Assembly: GCF_014208035.1 (NCBI RefSeq)
Contig: NZ_JACHMK010000001.1
Coordinates: 496,001-560,000, forward strand
Source: Schaalia hyovaginalis
GTDB lineage: Bacteria; Actinomycetota; Actinomycetes; Actinomycetales; Actinomycetaceae
Length of the DNA: 64,000 nucleotides
Direction of reading: 5' to 3'
Part shown: piece after piece, positions 17,691 through 25,926 of the stretch
How positions within the stretch are numbered: the first letter of the stretch is position 1
Layout: each line of letters starts with the position of its first letter
Made by a program: the position numbers and the translations under genes
The notes under the pieces: generated by a model
Database searches by the model: none
Told to the model about the DNA's origin: nothing
What the model saw: the letters and a program-made list of their open reading frames with translations, nothing else

Positions 17691-17778
17691 GGTAATGCTT
17701 TCGATGGAGAAAAGTGATGCTTTCGGCGCCTGAAAGTGATGCTTTCGATGCCTGAAGGTGATGCTTTCGGCGAAGGGG
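17691..17778 (-). repeat. 22-bp tandem repeat array, copy A (four units)
   Basis: Units start at 17691, 17713, 17735 and 17757, an exact 22-bp period. Core AAAGTGATGCTTTCG, which contains the dyad GAAAG-N5-CTTTC. Ends next to the stop codon of the ClC gene. Read in the direction of ClC transcription it has the same orientation as copies B and C have relative to their upstream genes. Confidence 0.85.
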
Positions 17779-17779
17779 T

Positions 17780-19051
17780 CTACGAGGCGTCCGGTGCGCT
17801 CCGCTCGGCCCAGGCCGTGGCCGCGACCGCGGCGCCGATCGCGAGCGCCGTCGGGACGAGGATCTGCGCGCCCTGCTGCGTGAACTCGAGGACGAGGACG
17901 AGGCCGGTGAAGGGCGCCTTCATCGAGGCGCCGAGGAAGACCGCCGCGCCGATGAAGACGAATGCCGCGATCGAGGTCCCCGGCCAGGCCCACGACCATG
18001 CGAGCCCCGTCACCGCGCCGAGACCCGCGCCGAGCGCGACCGCCGGGGTGAGAGTGCCTCCCCAGCCGCCGACGCGGATCGTGAGGAGCGTCGTGAAGGC
18101 CTTCGCCGCGAGGACGAGGAGCGCGAGCCCGAGCCCGGCCCCGCCGAGCCACTCGGCGTCGAACTGCGTCTGAGCGCTCGCCTGCCCGTTCCCGAGGACG
18201 GAGGGGACCCCGATCGCGACGAGGCCGACGAGCCCGAAGCCGAGGGGGAGGGTCGCGAGGAGCCGGCGGTCCCGGGGGCGCGCCGATTCGAAGGAGTGGA
18301 CGGTGCGGCGGAAGAGGACGCCGAGCCATCCGATGAAGGGGCCCATGATGAGCGCCCAGCAGACGAGGGACGCGCTCGGCTCGAGGTGGGGCACCGTGTA
18401 GAAGGGGGCGGGCCTCTCCCATCCGGTCGAGACGAGGACCGCGATCGCGGACACCGCGAAGGCGGGGGCGACCGTCCTCGAACGGAGGGCGACGAGGAGG
18501 ATCTCGAGCGTATAGACCGCCCCGGACAGGGGGATCGAATAGACGGCGGCGAGGCCCGCGCCCGCCCCGCAGGCGACGAGGATCCGCAGGTCCTCCGCGG
18601 ACAGCCCGATCCTGCGGCCGACCCAGGAGGCGAGGGAGGCCGAGATCTCGCGCGGCGCGACCTCCCGTCCGATCGAAGCCCCGAGCCCGACGACGAGGAT
18701 CTGCGTGAGCGCGTGCCACAGGGTTCGCGCGAGGGGCATCGGAGTCCCCTCGACCGCGGCCCCGACCGAGACGAGCCCACGGTCCCTCCGGAACATCAGC
18801 GTCCACGAGACGCCGGCGATGACGCCCGCGAGGAGGAGGACGAGGAGGCGATGAAGGGGGGAGGCCTGAGTGACGGCATCGAGGAAGGCGCCCGAACGGC
18901 GGTTCCACGCGATCGCCTCGACGAGATGGAGGGCGAGGACGCAGAGGCGCCCGACGAGACCGGCGAGGACCCCCGTCGCGAGGATCGCGCCCGCGAAGCG
19001 GAGGCCGTGACGCTTGTCGGATGCCGGAGGATCGGGATTCACGGGGCTCAC
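17780..19051 (-). CDS. ClC-family chloride channel/transporter
   Basis: 423 residues with about ten hydrophobic helices. The ClC landmarks are GASIGREVAPRE (the anion-filter loop, normally GREGP) and CGAGAGLAAVYSIPLSGAVYTLE. GGWGGTLTPAVALGAGLG and FIGAAVFLGASMKAPFTG follow. ClC proteins pass Cl- or exchange Cl-/H+ (some take fluoride). The first filter segment (GSGIP in classical members) is not evident; VEGTPMP occupies that area, so ion preference is open. Directly followed by a 22-bp repeat array. Divergent from the Cys-leader/cystine transporter region. Confidence 0.88.
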   Translation of the reverse strand: MSPVNPDPPASDKRHGLRFAGAILATGVLAGLVGRLCVLALHLVEAIAWNRRSGAFLDAVTQASPLHRLLVLLLAGVIAGVSWTLMFRRDRGLVSVGAAVEGTPMPLARTLWHALTQILVVGLGASIGREVAPREISASLASWVGRRIGLSAEDLRILVACGAGAGLAAVYSIPLSGAVYTLEILLVALRSRTVAPAFAVSAIAVLVSTGWERPAPFYTVPHLEPSASLVCWALIMGPFIGWLGVLFRRTVHSFESARPRDRRLLATLPLGFGLVGLVAIGVPSVLGNGQASAQTQFDAEWLGGAGLGLALLVLAAKAFTTLLTIRVGGWGGTLTPAVALGAGLGAVTGLAWSWAWPGTSIAAFVFIGAAVFLGASMKAPFTGLVLVLEFTQQGAQILVPTALAIGAAVAATAWAERSAPDAS

Positions 19052-19131
19052 TCTACGACCCCGTGTTACGAAGGACCGGGTGGCGGACCCCGCGATGCGA
19101 GGGCCGCTTCCGCGTCCTAGGCTCGTCGATC

Positions 19132-19233
19132 ATGAGCCGCACGATCTTCGCCCCCGCCTCCTCCGCCGTCTCGGCGGAGCGCGCGGCGGTGCGTGCTCTT
19201 CGCGACTGCCCGTGTCGGACCTGTTGTCGCTGA
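19132..19233 (+). CDS. Cysteine-rich leader peptide of the downstream ABC operon
   Basis: A 33-residue frame starting at the ATG at 19132 and ending RDCPCRTCCR-stop, with four Cys codons in the last eight residues. Short peptides with terminal Cys runs precede sulfur and cysteine-uptake operons in many actinobacteria, where ribosome pausing at Cys codons controls the downstream genes. Here two perfect hairpins follow the stop (19247-19264 and 19274-19291), and the next gene is a cystine-type solute-binding protein. No strong ribosome site is seen before the ATG, so the exact start may differ; the Cys-run end is the reliable part. Confidence 0.6.
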   Translation: MSRTIFAPASSAVSAERAAVRALRDCPCRTCCR

Positions 19234-19246
19234 CCCGCCGATTCGG

Positions 19247-19291
19247 CCGGACCGGAGCGTCCGGCGACGGCTTGCGCGCCTGAGGGCGCGC
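19247..19291 (+). promoter_or_regulatory. Possible attenuator hairpins after the Cys leader peptide
   Basis: Two successive stems: CCGGAC/GTCCGG (19247-19264) and GCGCGCC/GGCGCGC (19274-19291), the second followed by a pyrimidine run. They lie 13-60 bases after the leader stop codon. A stalled ribosome on the Cys codons could change which stem forms. Inferred from position and structure. Confidence 0.45.
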
Positions 19292-19353
19292 CCTTCCCCT
19301 CGTTCCCCTCGGCGCCCGCCTGCGCCCCTTTCCCCAGCTTCCCAGGAGCCACC

Positions 19354-20229
19354 ATGCCCTCTTCCCTCCTCGCCCGCGCGCTTTCGGCCTCGGCACTCGT
19401 CCTCATCCCCGTGCTCGCCCTCGGCGCCTGCTCCTCGGCGCCGACGGCCGACCCCGGGTCCGCGGGCGCCGCGTCGAGCACCGCGGCGGAAGACGACGCC
19501 CTCGCCGCACTCCGGGAGTCCGGCGTGCTGAAGATCGGGACGGAGGGCACCTACGCGCCCTTCACCTACCACGATCCGGTGACGAACGAGCTCACCGGCT
19601 ACGACGTCGAGGTCACCAGCGCGCTCGCCGACAAGCTCGGCGTCGCCCCCGAGTTCGCCGAGGCGAAGTGGGACGCGATCTTCGCCGGCCTCGAGGCGGG
19701 GCGCTACGACCTCATCGCGAACCAGGTGAGCGTCAACGACGAGCGCCTCGCCCGCTACGACCTCTCCGACACCTACGCGACCTCGATCCCGGTCGGCGTC
19801 GTCGCAGAGGACAACACCTCGATCGCCTCCGTCGACGACATCGCGGGGCTCAGGGGCGCCCATTCGGCGACCTCGAACTGGGCGCAGATCTCGAAGGGCG
19901 CGGGGGCGAGGATCGAGCCCGTCGACGGCTTCACCGAGGCGATCACCGCGATCCGCGACGGCCGCGTCGACTACACGATCAATGACAACCTCGCCGTCCT
20001 CGACTACCTGAAGTCGACGGGGGACGCGGGCGTGAAGATCGCCTTCGAGCTCCCCGAGCGCGCGGTCGCCCAGGCCTTCGCCCTGCGCAAGGACTCCGGG
20101 CTCCTCGACGCGATCAATCGGGCGCTCGACGAGCTCCGCGCCGAAGGGGCGCTCGCGAAGATCTCCGAGAAGTACTTCGGCGAGGACGTCTCCGTCCCGC
20201 TCACCGACTCCGCCCGATCCGCGAAGTGA
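19354..20229 (+). CDS. Amino-acid (probably cystine) ABC transporter, substrate-binding lipoprotein
   Basis: 291 residues with signal and lipobox LGAC. Family-3 solute-binding features: LKIGTEGTYAPFTYHD, LTGYDVEVTSALA, WDAIFAGLEAGRYDLIANQVSVNDERLARYDLS. The last stretch, with IANQV and ERLARY, is close to cystine-binding proteins (TcyA/FliY type). The Cys-rich leader peptide upstream supports cystine. A 15-bp perfect stem follows the gene. Confidence 0.88.
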   Translation: MPSSLLARALSASALVLIPVLALGACSSAPTADPGSAGAASSTAAEDDALAALRESGVLKIGTEGTYAPFTYHDPVTNELTGYDVEVTSALADKLGVAPEFAEAKWDAIFAGLEAGRYDLIANQVSVNDERLARYDLSDTYATSIPVGVVAEDNTSIASVDDIAGLRGAHSATSNWAQISKGAGARIEPVDGFTEAITAIRDGRVDYTINDNLAVLDYLKSTGDAGVKIAFELPERAVAQAFALRKDSGLLDAINRALDELRAEGALAKISEKYFGEDVSVPLTDSARSAK

Positions 20230-20235
20230 ACACCT

Positions 20236-20271
20236 CCCGCCCTCGTCCCCCGACGCGGGGACGAGGGCGGG
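20236..20271 (+). terminator. Intra-operon attenuating hairpin
   Basis: A perfect 15-bp stem with a 6-nt loop (20236-20250 / 20257-20271) between the binding-protein and permease genes, without a T run. Such stems commonly protect or partially terminate so that the binding protein is made in excess of the membrane parts. Confidence 0.55.
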
Positions 20272-20308
20272 GCCCGCGGCCGAGAGCCGCTCATGAGAAA
20301 GGCCCCTC

Positions 20309-20971
20309 GTGGACGCCACCGCCCTCGATCTCCTCAGCCGGTCGATCTGGCCGCTCGCCCGCGGCGCGCTCGCCGCGACGATCCCCCTCACCCTCGCCTC
20401 CTTCGCGCTCGGGCTCGCCATCGCGATCCTCGTCGCACTCGCCCGCCTCGGCGAGTCGCGGATCCTCAGGGGACTCGCGAGCTTCTACGTCTCCCTCATC
20501 CGGGGGACGCCGCTCCTCGTCCAGCTCTTCGTCATCTTCTACGCGCTGCCCCAGCTCGGGGTCGTCATCGACCCCTTCCCCTCGGCGATCCTCGCCTTCT
20601 CCCTCAACGTCGGCGGCTACACGGCCGAGACGATCCGCGCGGCGATCCTCTCCGTGCCCGAGGGCCAGTGGGAGGCGGCCCTGACGATCGGCCTCGACCG
20701 GGCGACGACGCTGCGGCGGGTCATCGCCCCGCAGGCCCTGCGCGTCGCCGTCCCGCCGCTCTTCAACACCTTCATCGGCCTCGTCAAGGACACCTCGCTC
20801 GCCTCCTCGATCATGGTGAGCGAACTGCTGCGCGAGGCCCAGATCATCGCCGCGCCGAGCTACCGCTTCCTCCTCCTCTACTCGCTCGCCGCCCTCTACT
20901 ACTGGCTCATCTGCACGGTCCTCGCGATCGCGCAGTCCCGCATCGAGAAGAAGCTGGAGGCCCGCTCATGA
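20309..20971 (+). CDS. Amino-acid (probably cystine) ABC transporter, permease
   Basis: 220 residues from the GTG at 20309. HisM/ArtM-type permease: FYVSLIRGTPLLVQLF is the hallmark, followed by NVGGYTAETIRAAILSVPEGQWEAA (the EAA loop region) and IVLKD-like FIGLVKDTSLAS. Five hydrophobic segments. Stop overlaps the start of the ATPase gene by 4 bp. Confidence 0.93.
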   Translation: MDATALDLLSRSIWPLARGALAATIPLTLASFALGLAIAILVALARLGESRILRGLASFYVSLIRGTPLLVQLFVIFYALPQLGVVIDPFPSAILAFSLNVGGYTAETIRAAILSVPEGQWEAALTIGLDRATTLRRVIAPQALRVAVPPLFNTFIGLVKDTSLASSIMVSELLREAQIIAAPSYRFLLLYSLAALYYWLICTVLAIAQSRIEKKLEARS

Positions 20972-21750
20972 CCGCACCGCTCCTCGCCGTCTCCGGCCTG
21001 AGGAAGTCCTACGGCGACCACGAGGTCCTCAGGGGGGTCGATCTTCACGCTGAGGCCGGCACCGTCACCGCCCTCATCGGCCCCTCCGGATCGGGCAAGA
21101 CGACGCTCCTGCGCTCGCTCGACGCCCTCGAGATCCCCGAGGCCGGGCGGGTCCGCATCGGCGGGACCGAGGTCGACTACTCGGCGAAGCCCAGCAGGGG
21201 AGAGCTCAAGGCCCTGCGCGCCCGATCCGGCATGGTGTTCCAGGCCCACCACCTCTTCCCACACCGCACCGTCCTCGAGAACGTCATCGAGGGGCCGGTC
21301 CACGCGCTCAAGCGGCCCGTCGTCGAGGCGAAGGCGCAGGCCGTCGAGCTCTTGCGGAAGGTCGGCCTGGGCGACAAGCTCGACGCCCGCCCCTCGCGCC
21401 TGTCGGGCGGTCAGGCCCAGCGCGTCGGTATCGCCCGCGCCCTCGCCCTCGAGCCCGAGCTCCTCCTCTTCGACGAGCCGACCTCCGCCCTCGATCCGGA
21501 GACCGTCGGGGACGTCCTCGAGGTGATCCGCGATCTCGCCGATCAGGGCTGGACGATGGTGATCGTCACCCATGAGATCGCCTTCGCCCGCGACGTCGCC
21601 GATCGGGTCCTCTTCCTCGACGGCGGGACGATCGTCGAGGAGGGGAGTCCGCGCGAGGTCCTCTCGCGCCCGAGGAACGAGCGGACGCGGCGCTTCCTCT
21701 CCCGGGTCCTCGACCCGCTGCGCACCGCCGAGCTCTCCGCCTCCCTCTAG
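20968..21750 (+). CDS. Amino-acid (probably cystine) ABC transporter, ATP-binding protein
   Basis: 260 residues. Walker A GPSGSGKTT, Q-loop VFQAHHLFPHRTVLENV, signature LSGGQAQRVGIARAL, Walker B LLLFDEPTSALD and switch His VTHE. Polar amino-acid importer ATPase of the GlnQ/TcyC group. Last gene of the operon; a 22-bp repeat array starts about 20 bp after its stop. Confidence 0.94.
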   Translation: MTAPLLAVSGLRKSYGDHEVLRGVDLHAEAGTVTALIGPSGSGKTTLLRSLDALEIPEAGRVRIGGTEVDYSAKPSRGELKALRARSGMVFQAHHLFPHRTVLENVIEGPVHALKRPVVEAKAQAVELLRKVGLGDKLDARPSRLSGGQAQRVGIARALALEPELLLFDEPTSALDPETVGDVLEVIRDLADQGWTMVIVTHEIAFARDVADRVLFLDGGTIVEEGSPREVLSRPRNERTRRFLSRVLDPLRTAELSASL

Positions 21751-21771
21751 ATCGCGCGCCCTTCCCCCGCC

Positions 21772-21850
21772 GAAAGCATCACTTTGTCGCGCCGAAAGCA
21801 TCACTTTGTTGCGCCGAAAGCATCACTTTGTTGCGCCGAGAGTGTTCCCG
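21772..21850 (+). repeat. 22-bp tandem repeat array, copy B
   Basis: Units start at 21772, 21794, 21816 and 21838. The first three read GAAAGCATCACTTTGT; the last is degraded to GAGAGTGTTCCC, the same end variant as in copy C. Lies just after the ABC ATPase stop, in inverted orientation to copy A. Confidence 0.85.
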
Positions 21851-21873
21851 CACTCGACGCGCTCCGCCCTCGA

Positions 21874-22353
21874 TCAGTCTTTCTGGCGCTTCGCGGCCCC
21901 GGTCCCGCAGGAGTCGTCGATGCGCCTCTCGATCCGGGTGAAGACCCGATCGAGGACCTCGATCTCCTCATCGGACAGGTCGTTGAGCGCGAGTGAACGG
22001 ATGATGTCGCGGTGGACGAGCGCAGTCTCCCGGAAGTGGTCCGCCCCTTCAGGGGTGAGGTGGATGAGTCCGCCGCGGCCGTCCTCGGCGCAGGTCGTGC
22101 GGGAGAGGAATCCGCGTGCGATGAGCCTGTTCACCGTATGAGTCAGACGGGAGGGGCTGAAGACGACCTGGTGGGCCAGAACCGAGGGGCGGATGCCCTC
22201 TTCTCCGGCTCGCGAGACTTGGAGCAGGACGTTGTATTCGGGGAGGCTGATCCTCCGTTTGCTCTTGAGCTCGGTTTCGATCCGGTTAGACAGGCGTGTC
22301 GTGGTCGTGAAGTAGGCCTCCCACGCCCGTCCACGCGCGTCGCGTCCGGTCAT
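21874..22353 (-). CDS. MarR family transcriptional regulator
   Basis: 159 residues with a winged helix: LPEYNVLLQVSRAGEEGIRPSVLAHQV, SPSRLTHTVNRLIARGFLSRTTCAEDGRGGLIHLTPEG (recognition helix and wing). The start codon overlaps the FMN reductase stop by 4 bp, so it is the third gene of the monooxygenase cluster. It probably regulates that cluster through the dyad at 24460-24479. Confidence 0.88.
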   Translation of the reverse strand: MTGRDARGRAWEAYFTTTTRLSNRIETELKSKRRISLPEYNVLLQVSRAGEEGIRPSVLAHQVVFSPSRLTHTVNRLIARGFLSRTTCAEDGRGGLIHLTPEGADHFRETALVHRDIIRSLALNDLSDEEIEVLDRVFTRIERRIDDSCGTGAAKRQKD

Positions 22354-23039
22354 TCAGTGCCTCCCATGAGCTCTTCAAATTCGACGAATCCGGGCCACGT
22401 GTCGGCTTCGGTCGGCGCTTCCGTGTGAGCGCCAAGTGTAGCCGTTCGAATCGTCTGCACGCCCTCGGGGCGGGGCGACCCGTGTCCGGGGAGCCGTGAG
22501 AGGAGTTCTTGCGACGCCCTGCGGATCCGTCGGGCGAGTCCGTCGCCGCCGCTGGGATCCGAGTCGTGCGCGTGCGCGCCCCAGTCCTCGGTCGCCGCGT
22601 AGACGGCGGTCGGGACGGGGTCGGCGTGCTGGTAGGTGAACAGGGGGCGCATCGCGACTTCCGTGACCAGGCTGTGCCGGGGAGTGCCTCCCGTGGCGCC
22701 GAGGGCGACCGGCTTCCCCCTGAGGGCGTCCGGGTCGAGCACGTCGAAGAAGGACTTGAACAACCCGGAGTAGGAGGCCTGATACGTGGGGGTGAGCGCG
22801 ACGATCCCCTCCGCGCTCATCACGGCGTTCTGGGCCTCGGCGAGGCGCTCGTTTGGGAATCCGGTGAGGACGTGGTCCGTGATCGCATGTGCGAGCGGCC
22901 GCAGCGCGATGGTTCGGACGTCGATCCGCGGGGCGGATGAGGCGCCCTCGTCCTCAAGGGTCGAGCGGAAGCGGGAGGCGAGGTTCGCGGTCGAGGATTC
23001 CTCGCTCATCCCGGCGTGGATGATGACGATCGTGGGCAC
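22350..23039 (-). CDS. NAD(P)H-dependent FMN reductase, partner of the monooxygenase (CE1759-type)
   Basis: 229 residues. Flavodoxin-like fold: N-terminal IVIIHAGMSEESSTANLA (phosphate loop), then ALTPTYQASYSGLFKSFFDVLDPDALRGKPVALGATGG, the flavin-binding core of NADPH-dependent FMN reductases. It matches the group that accompanies CE1758-type luciferase-like monooxygenases and supplies their FMNH2. Sits between the monooxygenase and MarR genes. Confidence 0.88.
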   Translation of the reverse strand: MPTIVIIHAGMSEESSTANLASRFRSTLEDEGASSAPRIDVRTIALRPLAHAITDHVLTGFPNERLAEAQNAVMSAEGIVALTPTYQASYSGLFKSFFDVLDPDALRGKPVALGATGGTPRHSLVTEVAMRPLFTYQHADPVPTAVYAATEDWGAHAHDSDPSGGDGLARRIRRASQELLSRLPGHGSPRPEGVQTIRTATLGAHTEAPTEADTWPGFVEFEELMGGTE

Positions 23040-23082
23040 GCTTCATCGATTCCTTTCCTGCGGGGCCGGTGGTGCGGGGGCG

Positions 23083-24429
23083 TCAGGCGAGGTCGCGCAG
23101 GAGGGCGTCGGCGTGCGAGACGGCTGCCTCCTCGGATTCGCGCTGCTCGTAGAAGGAGGCGCCGGTCACTGAGTCCTCCTTGGAGGCGATGCGCACTCCG
23201 AAGGCGTCGGAGTTGCCGAAGGCTTCTGCGGCCTCGGCCTTCACGCGGGCGGGGGTGTCGCTTGGCGAGGGGGCGTGCGGGCCGCCCAGGCGGACGGATT
23301 CGGCGATGCCCTCGGCGCGGGCGAGTTCGCGGCGGATCGCGTTGACGGCGTCCGCCCCGTCGCGTTCGGCCAGGAGGGAGGCGTGAGTCGGCGGGTCCGA
23401 GGGGGCTTCCGGATCGCGCATGGCGTCGAATTCGCGGCGCAGGATCGGGACGATCTCGCCGAGGAGGTCGATCTGCTCGAGGACGGTGCGCAGGGGCAGG
23501 CCGGCGTGATCGATGAGGAAGAGCTGGCGCTGGTAGTCGCCGACGACGTCGCGGAATCCGAGGGTGCGGTCGATGACCTCTTGCGGGGAGCCGACGGTGA
23601 GCGGGGTCTGGCGCATGAAATCCTCGAGGCTGGGACCGTTTCCGTAAACGGGCGCATTATCGAAGTAGGGGCGGAATTCGGCGATGGCGTCCTGGGAGTT
23701 CTTGCGCATGAAGACCTGTCCGCCGAGGCCGACGATCGCCTTCTTCTGGGCGCCGTGCCCGTAATGCTCGAAACGTTCGCGGTAAAGGGCGACCATTCGG
23801 GCGGTGTGCGAGGGAGGCCAGAAGATGTTGTTGTGGAAGAATCCGTCGCCGTAGTAGGCGGCCTGCTCCGCGATTTCGGGGGAGCGGATCGAGCCGTGCC
23901 ATACGAATGGGGGGATTCCGTCGAGGGGGCGGGGCGTCGAGGTGAATCCGCGCAAAGGCGTGCGGAATCTGCCGGACCAGTCGATGTCCTCTTCCGACCA
24001 GAGCCTGCGCAGCAGGGCGTAGTTCTCGATCGCGAGCGGGATGCCCTGGCGGATGTCCTGACCGAACCAGGGGTAGACGGGGCCGGTGTTCCCGCGCCCC
24101 ATCATGAGGTCGAGGCGGCCGTTGGCCATGTATTGGAGCATGGCGTAGTCCTCGGCGATCTTCACCGGGTCGTTCGTCGTGATGAGCGTCGTCGAAGTCG
24201 ACAGGGTGAGGGATTCGGTCGCGCCGGCGATGCGGGCGAGGGTCGTCGTGGGTGAGGAGGAGAAGAAGGGCGGGTTGTGGTGCTCGCCGAGGGCGAAGAC
24301 GTCGAGGCCGGCTTCTTCGGCGCGCTTCGCCATGACGAGGATGTCGGCGATGCGCTCGGATTCGGTGGGGGTGCGTCCGTTCGTCGGGTCGGTGGTGAGG
24401 TCGGAGACGCTCATGATTCCGAACTGCAT
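23083..24429 (-). CDS. FMN-dependent luciferase-like monooxygenase (CE1758-type)
   Basis: About 448 residues from the ATG at 24429 with GGAGC upstream. TIM-barrel monooxygenase signatures: FALGEHHNPPFFSSSPTT, LTLSTSTTLITTNDPVKIAEDYAMLQYMANGRLDLMMGRGNTGP. The roughly 100-residue C-terminal tail (SDTPARVKAEAAEAFGNSD) goes beyond the core barrel and is typical of this subfamily. Substrate unknown. First gene of the three-gene minus-strand unit. Confidence 0.9.
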   Translation of the reverse strand: MQFGIMSVSDLTTDPTNGRTPTESERIADILVMAKRAEEAGLDVFALGEHHNPPFFSSSPTTTLARIAGATESLTLSTSTTLITTNDPVKIAEDYAMLQYMANGRLDLMMGRGNTGPVYPWFGQDIRQGIPLAIENYALLRRLWSEEDIDWSGRFRTPLRGFTSTPRPLDGIPPFVWHGSIRSPEIAEQAAYYGDGFFHNNIFWPPSHTARMVALYRERFEHYGHGAQKKAIVGLGGQVFMRKNSQDAIAEFRPYFDNAPVYGNGPSLEDFMRQTPLTVGSPQEVIDRTLGFRDVVGDYQRQLFLIDHAGLPLRTVLEQIDLLGEIVPILRREFDAMRDPEAPSDPPTHASLLAERDGADAVNAIRRELARAEGIAESVRLGGPHAPSPSDTPARVKAEAAEAFGNSDAFGVRIASKEDSVTGASFYEQRESEEAAVSHADALLRDLA

Positions 24430-24459
24430 GGGGGCTCCTTCGTAGGCTTCAGCACGAGA

Positions 24460-24479
24460 ATAGTACAAGTTTCAACTAT
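24460..24479. promoter_or_regulatory. Probable MarR operator
   Basis: ATAGT-N10-ACTAT dyad in an AT-rich patch 30 bp upstream of the monooxygenase start; the spacer is TACAAG/TTTCAA-like. Size and position suit binding by the MarR protein encoded in the same unit. Confidence 0.45.
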
Positions 24480-24674
24480 CTGGGAGAGGTGCGGGGTGAT
24501 GTTCCTCACTCGCGCGAGGGGTGTTGCGGGAATGAAGGCTGCTCGCGCCCCCGGGAATTCCCCCATTCGTCCCTTAAAAATTATCGCTCTTCATTCGGAG
24601 GCATTCCTCTTGCTATTCTTCTTGCGGAATAACGAGCCGAACGTCGGCCCGTCCGAAATGAAAGAGAATCTCGA

Positions 24675-24998
24675 ATGAAGAAGACTCAGGTCGTCCTCGT
24701 TGATGACATCGATGGCGGTGCCGCCGACGACACCATCGTTTTCGCTTTCAAGGGCGTCTCCTACGAAATCGATCTTTCTGAAGCGCACATCGAAGAAATG
24801 ACCGCTGATTTCGCGAAGTGGACGCAGAAGGCGCGGCGCGTGGGTGGCCGACAGACCCGTTCCCGCTCCGCGAAGCCCAAGGCGGATTCGCGCGCCGCCC
24901 TCATTCGCGAATGGGCCAAGGCCGAAGGGGTGTCCGTCAACGAGCGCGGCCGCATCTCCGCCGATGTCGTGGCCGCCTATGAGGCGGCGAAGGCCTGA
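24675..24998 (+). CDS. lsr2: Lsr2-family nucleoid-associated protein
   Basis: 107 residues. N-terminal dimerisation domain (KKTQVVLVDDIDG, FAFKGVSYEIDLSE, WTQKARRVGG), basic linker, and a C-terminal DNA-binding domain with IREWAKAEG and the R-G-R minor-groove hook in NERGRISADV. Binds AT-rich DNA and silences foreign genes in actinobacteria. GAATCTCGA precedes the ATG; an AT-rich promoter region lies at 24560-24620. Confidence 0.95.
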   Translation: MKKTQVVLVDDIDGGAADDTIVFAFKGVSYEIDLSEAHIEEMTADFAKWTQKARRVGGRQTRSRSAKPKADSRAALIREWAKAEGVSVNERGRISADVVAAYEAAKA

Positions 24999-25051
24999 AA
25001 GGCCTTCGCGCGCCGGGTGACACGCTCTGAAGAGAATGGAAGAATGACGGC

Positions 25052-25789
25052 ATGACCTACACATTGGTGCTGCTCCGCCACGGCGAGAGCGAATGGAATG
25101 CGAAGAACCTCTTCACCGGTTGGGTGGACGTCCCCCTCTCCGAGAAGGGCCGTGCGGAAGCCGCCCACGGTGGCGAGCTCCTCAAGGAGTCCGGAGTCCT
25201 CCCGGACGTCCTCTTCACCTCGATGCTGCGTCGCGCGATCATGACGGCGAACCTCGCCCTCGACGCGGCCGATCGCCACTGGATCCCCGTCGAGCGCAAC
25301 TGGCGCCTCAACGAGCGCCACTACGGCGCGCTCCAGGGCAAGAACAAGAAGGAGATCCGCGACGAGTACGGCGAGGATCAGTTCATGCAGTGGCGTCGCT
25401 CCTACGACGTTCCGCCGCCCGCCATCGAGGCCGGCTCGGAATACTCGCAGGACGCCGATCCGCGCTACGCCGGCGAGCCGATCCCGATGACCGAGTGCCT
25501 CAAGGACGTCCTCGAGCGCCTCCTGCCCTACTGGGAGGGCACCATCGTCCCCACGATCAAGACGGGCAAGACCGTGATGATCGCCGCGCACGGCAACTCC
25601 CTGCGCGCCATCGTCAAGCACCTCGACGAGATCTCCGATGACGAGATCGCCGGCGTCAATATCCCGACCGGCATCCCGCTCGTCTACGAACTCGACGAGG
25701 AGACCCTCAAGCCCGTGAAGAAAGGCGGCACCTACCTCGATCCCGAGGCGGAGGCGAAGATCGCCGCCGTCGCCAACCAGGGCAAGTGA
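25052..25789 (+). CDS. gpmA: 2,3-bisphosphoglycerate-dependent phosphoglycerate mutase
   Basis: 245 residues. [20 protein letters not shown] carries the catalytic RHG histidine; [14 protein letters not shown], and [13 protein letters not shown] with the second histidine, complete the family pattern. Interconverts 3- and 2-phosphoglycerate in glycolysis. Perfect terminator stem at 25846. Confidence 0.96.
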   Translation: MTYTLVLLRHGESEWNAKNLFTGWVDVPLSEKGRAEAAHGGELLKESGVLPDVLFTSMLRRAIMTANLALDAADRHWIPVERNWRLNERHYGALQGKNKKEIRDEYGEDQFMQWRRSYDVPPPAIEAGSEYSQDADPRYAGEPIPMTECLKDVLERLLPYWEGTIVPTIKTGKTVMIAAHGNSLRAIVKHLDEISDDEIAGVNIPTGIPLVYELDEETLKPVKKGGTYLDPEAEAKIAAVANQGK

Positions 25790-25845
25790 GTCCGGAGCGC
25801 GGCGCCTCATCGCCTGCGCGATGACCGCGCGCGATCGACTGCCGA

Positions 25846-25881
25846 GCGGGGCCCGGCCGGGGAGAATCGGCCGGGCCCCGC
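25846..25881. terminator. Terminator between gpmA and phoU
   Basis: Perfect 14-bp inverted repeat (25846-25859 / 25868-25881) between two convergent genes. Confidence 0.7.
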
Positions 25882-25926
25882 TTCGTCGTCATCCGTGAGG
25901 CGCGCTCGACGGCGAGCCCGGAGAGC

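Noticed and set aside
17442..18908. A 488-codon frame opposite and beyond the ClC gene
   Set aside because: Arg/Gly/Pro-rich out-of-frame shadow of the ClC gene with no recognisable domain.
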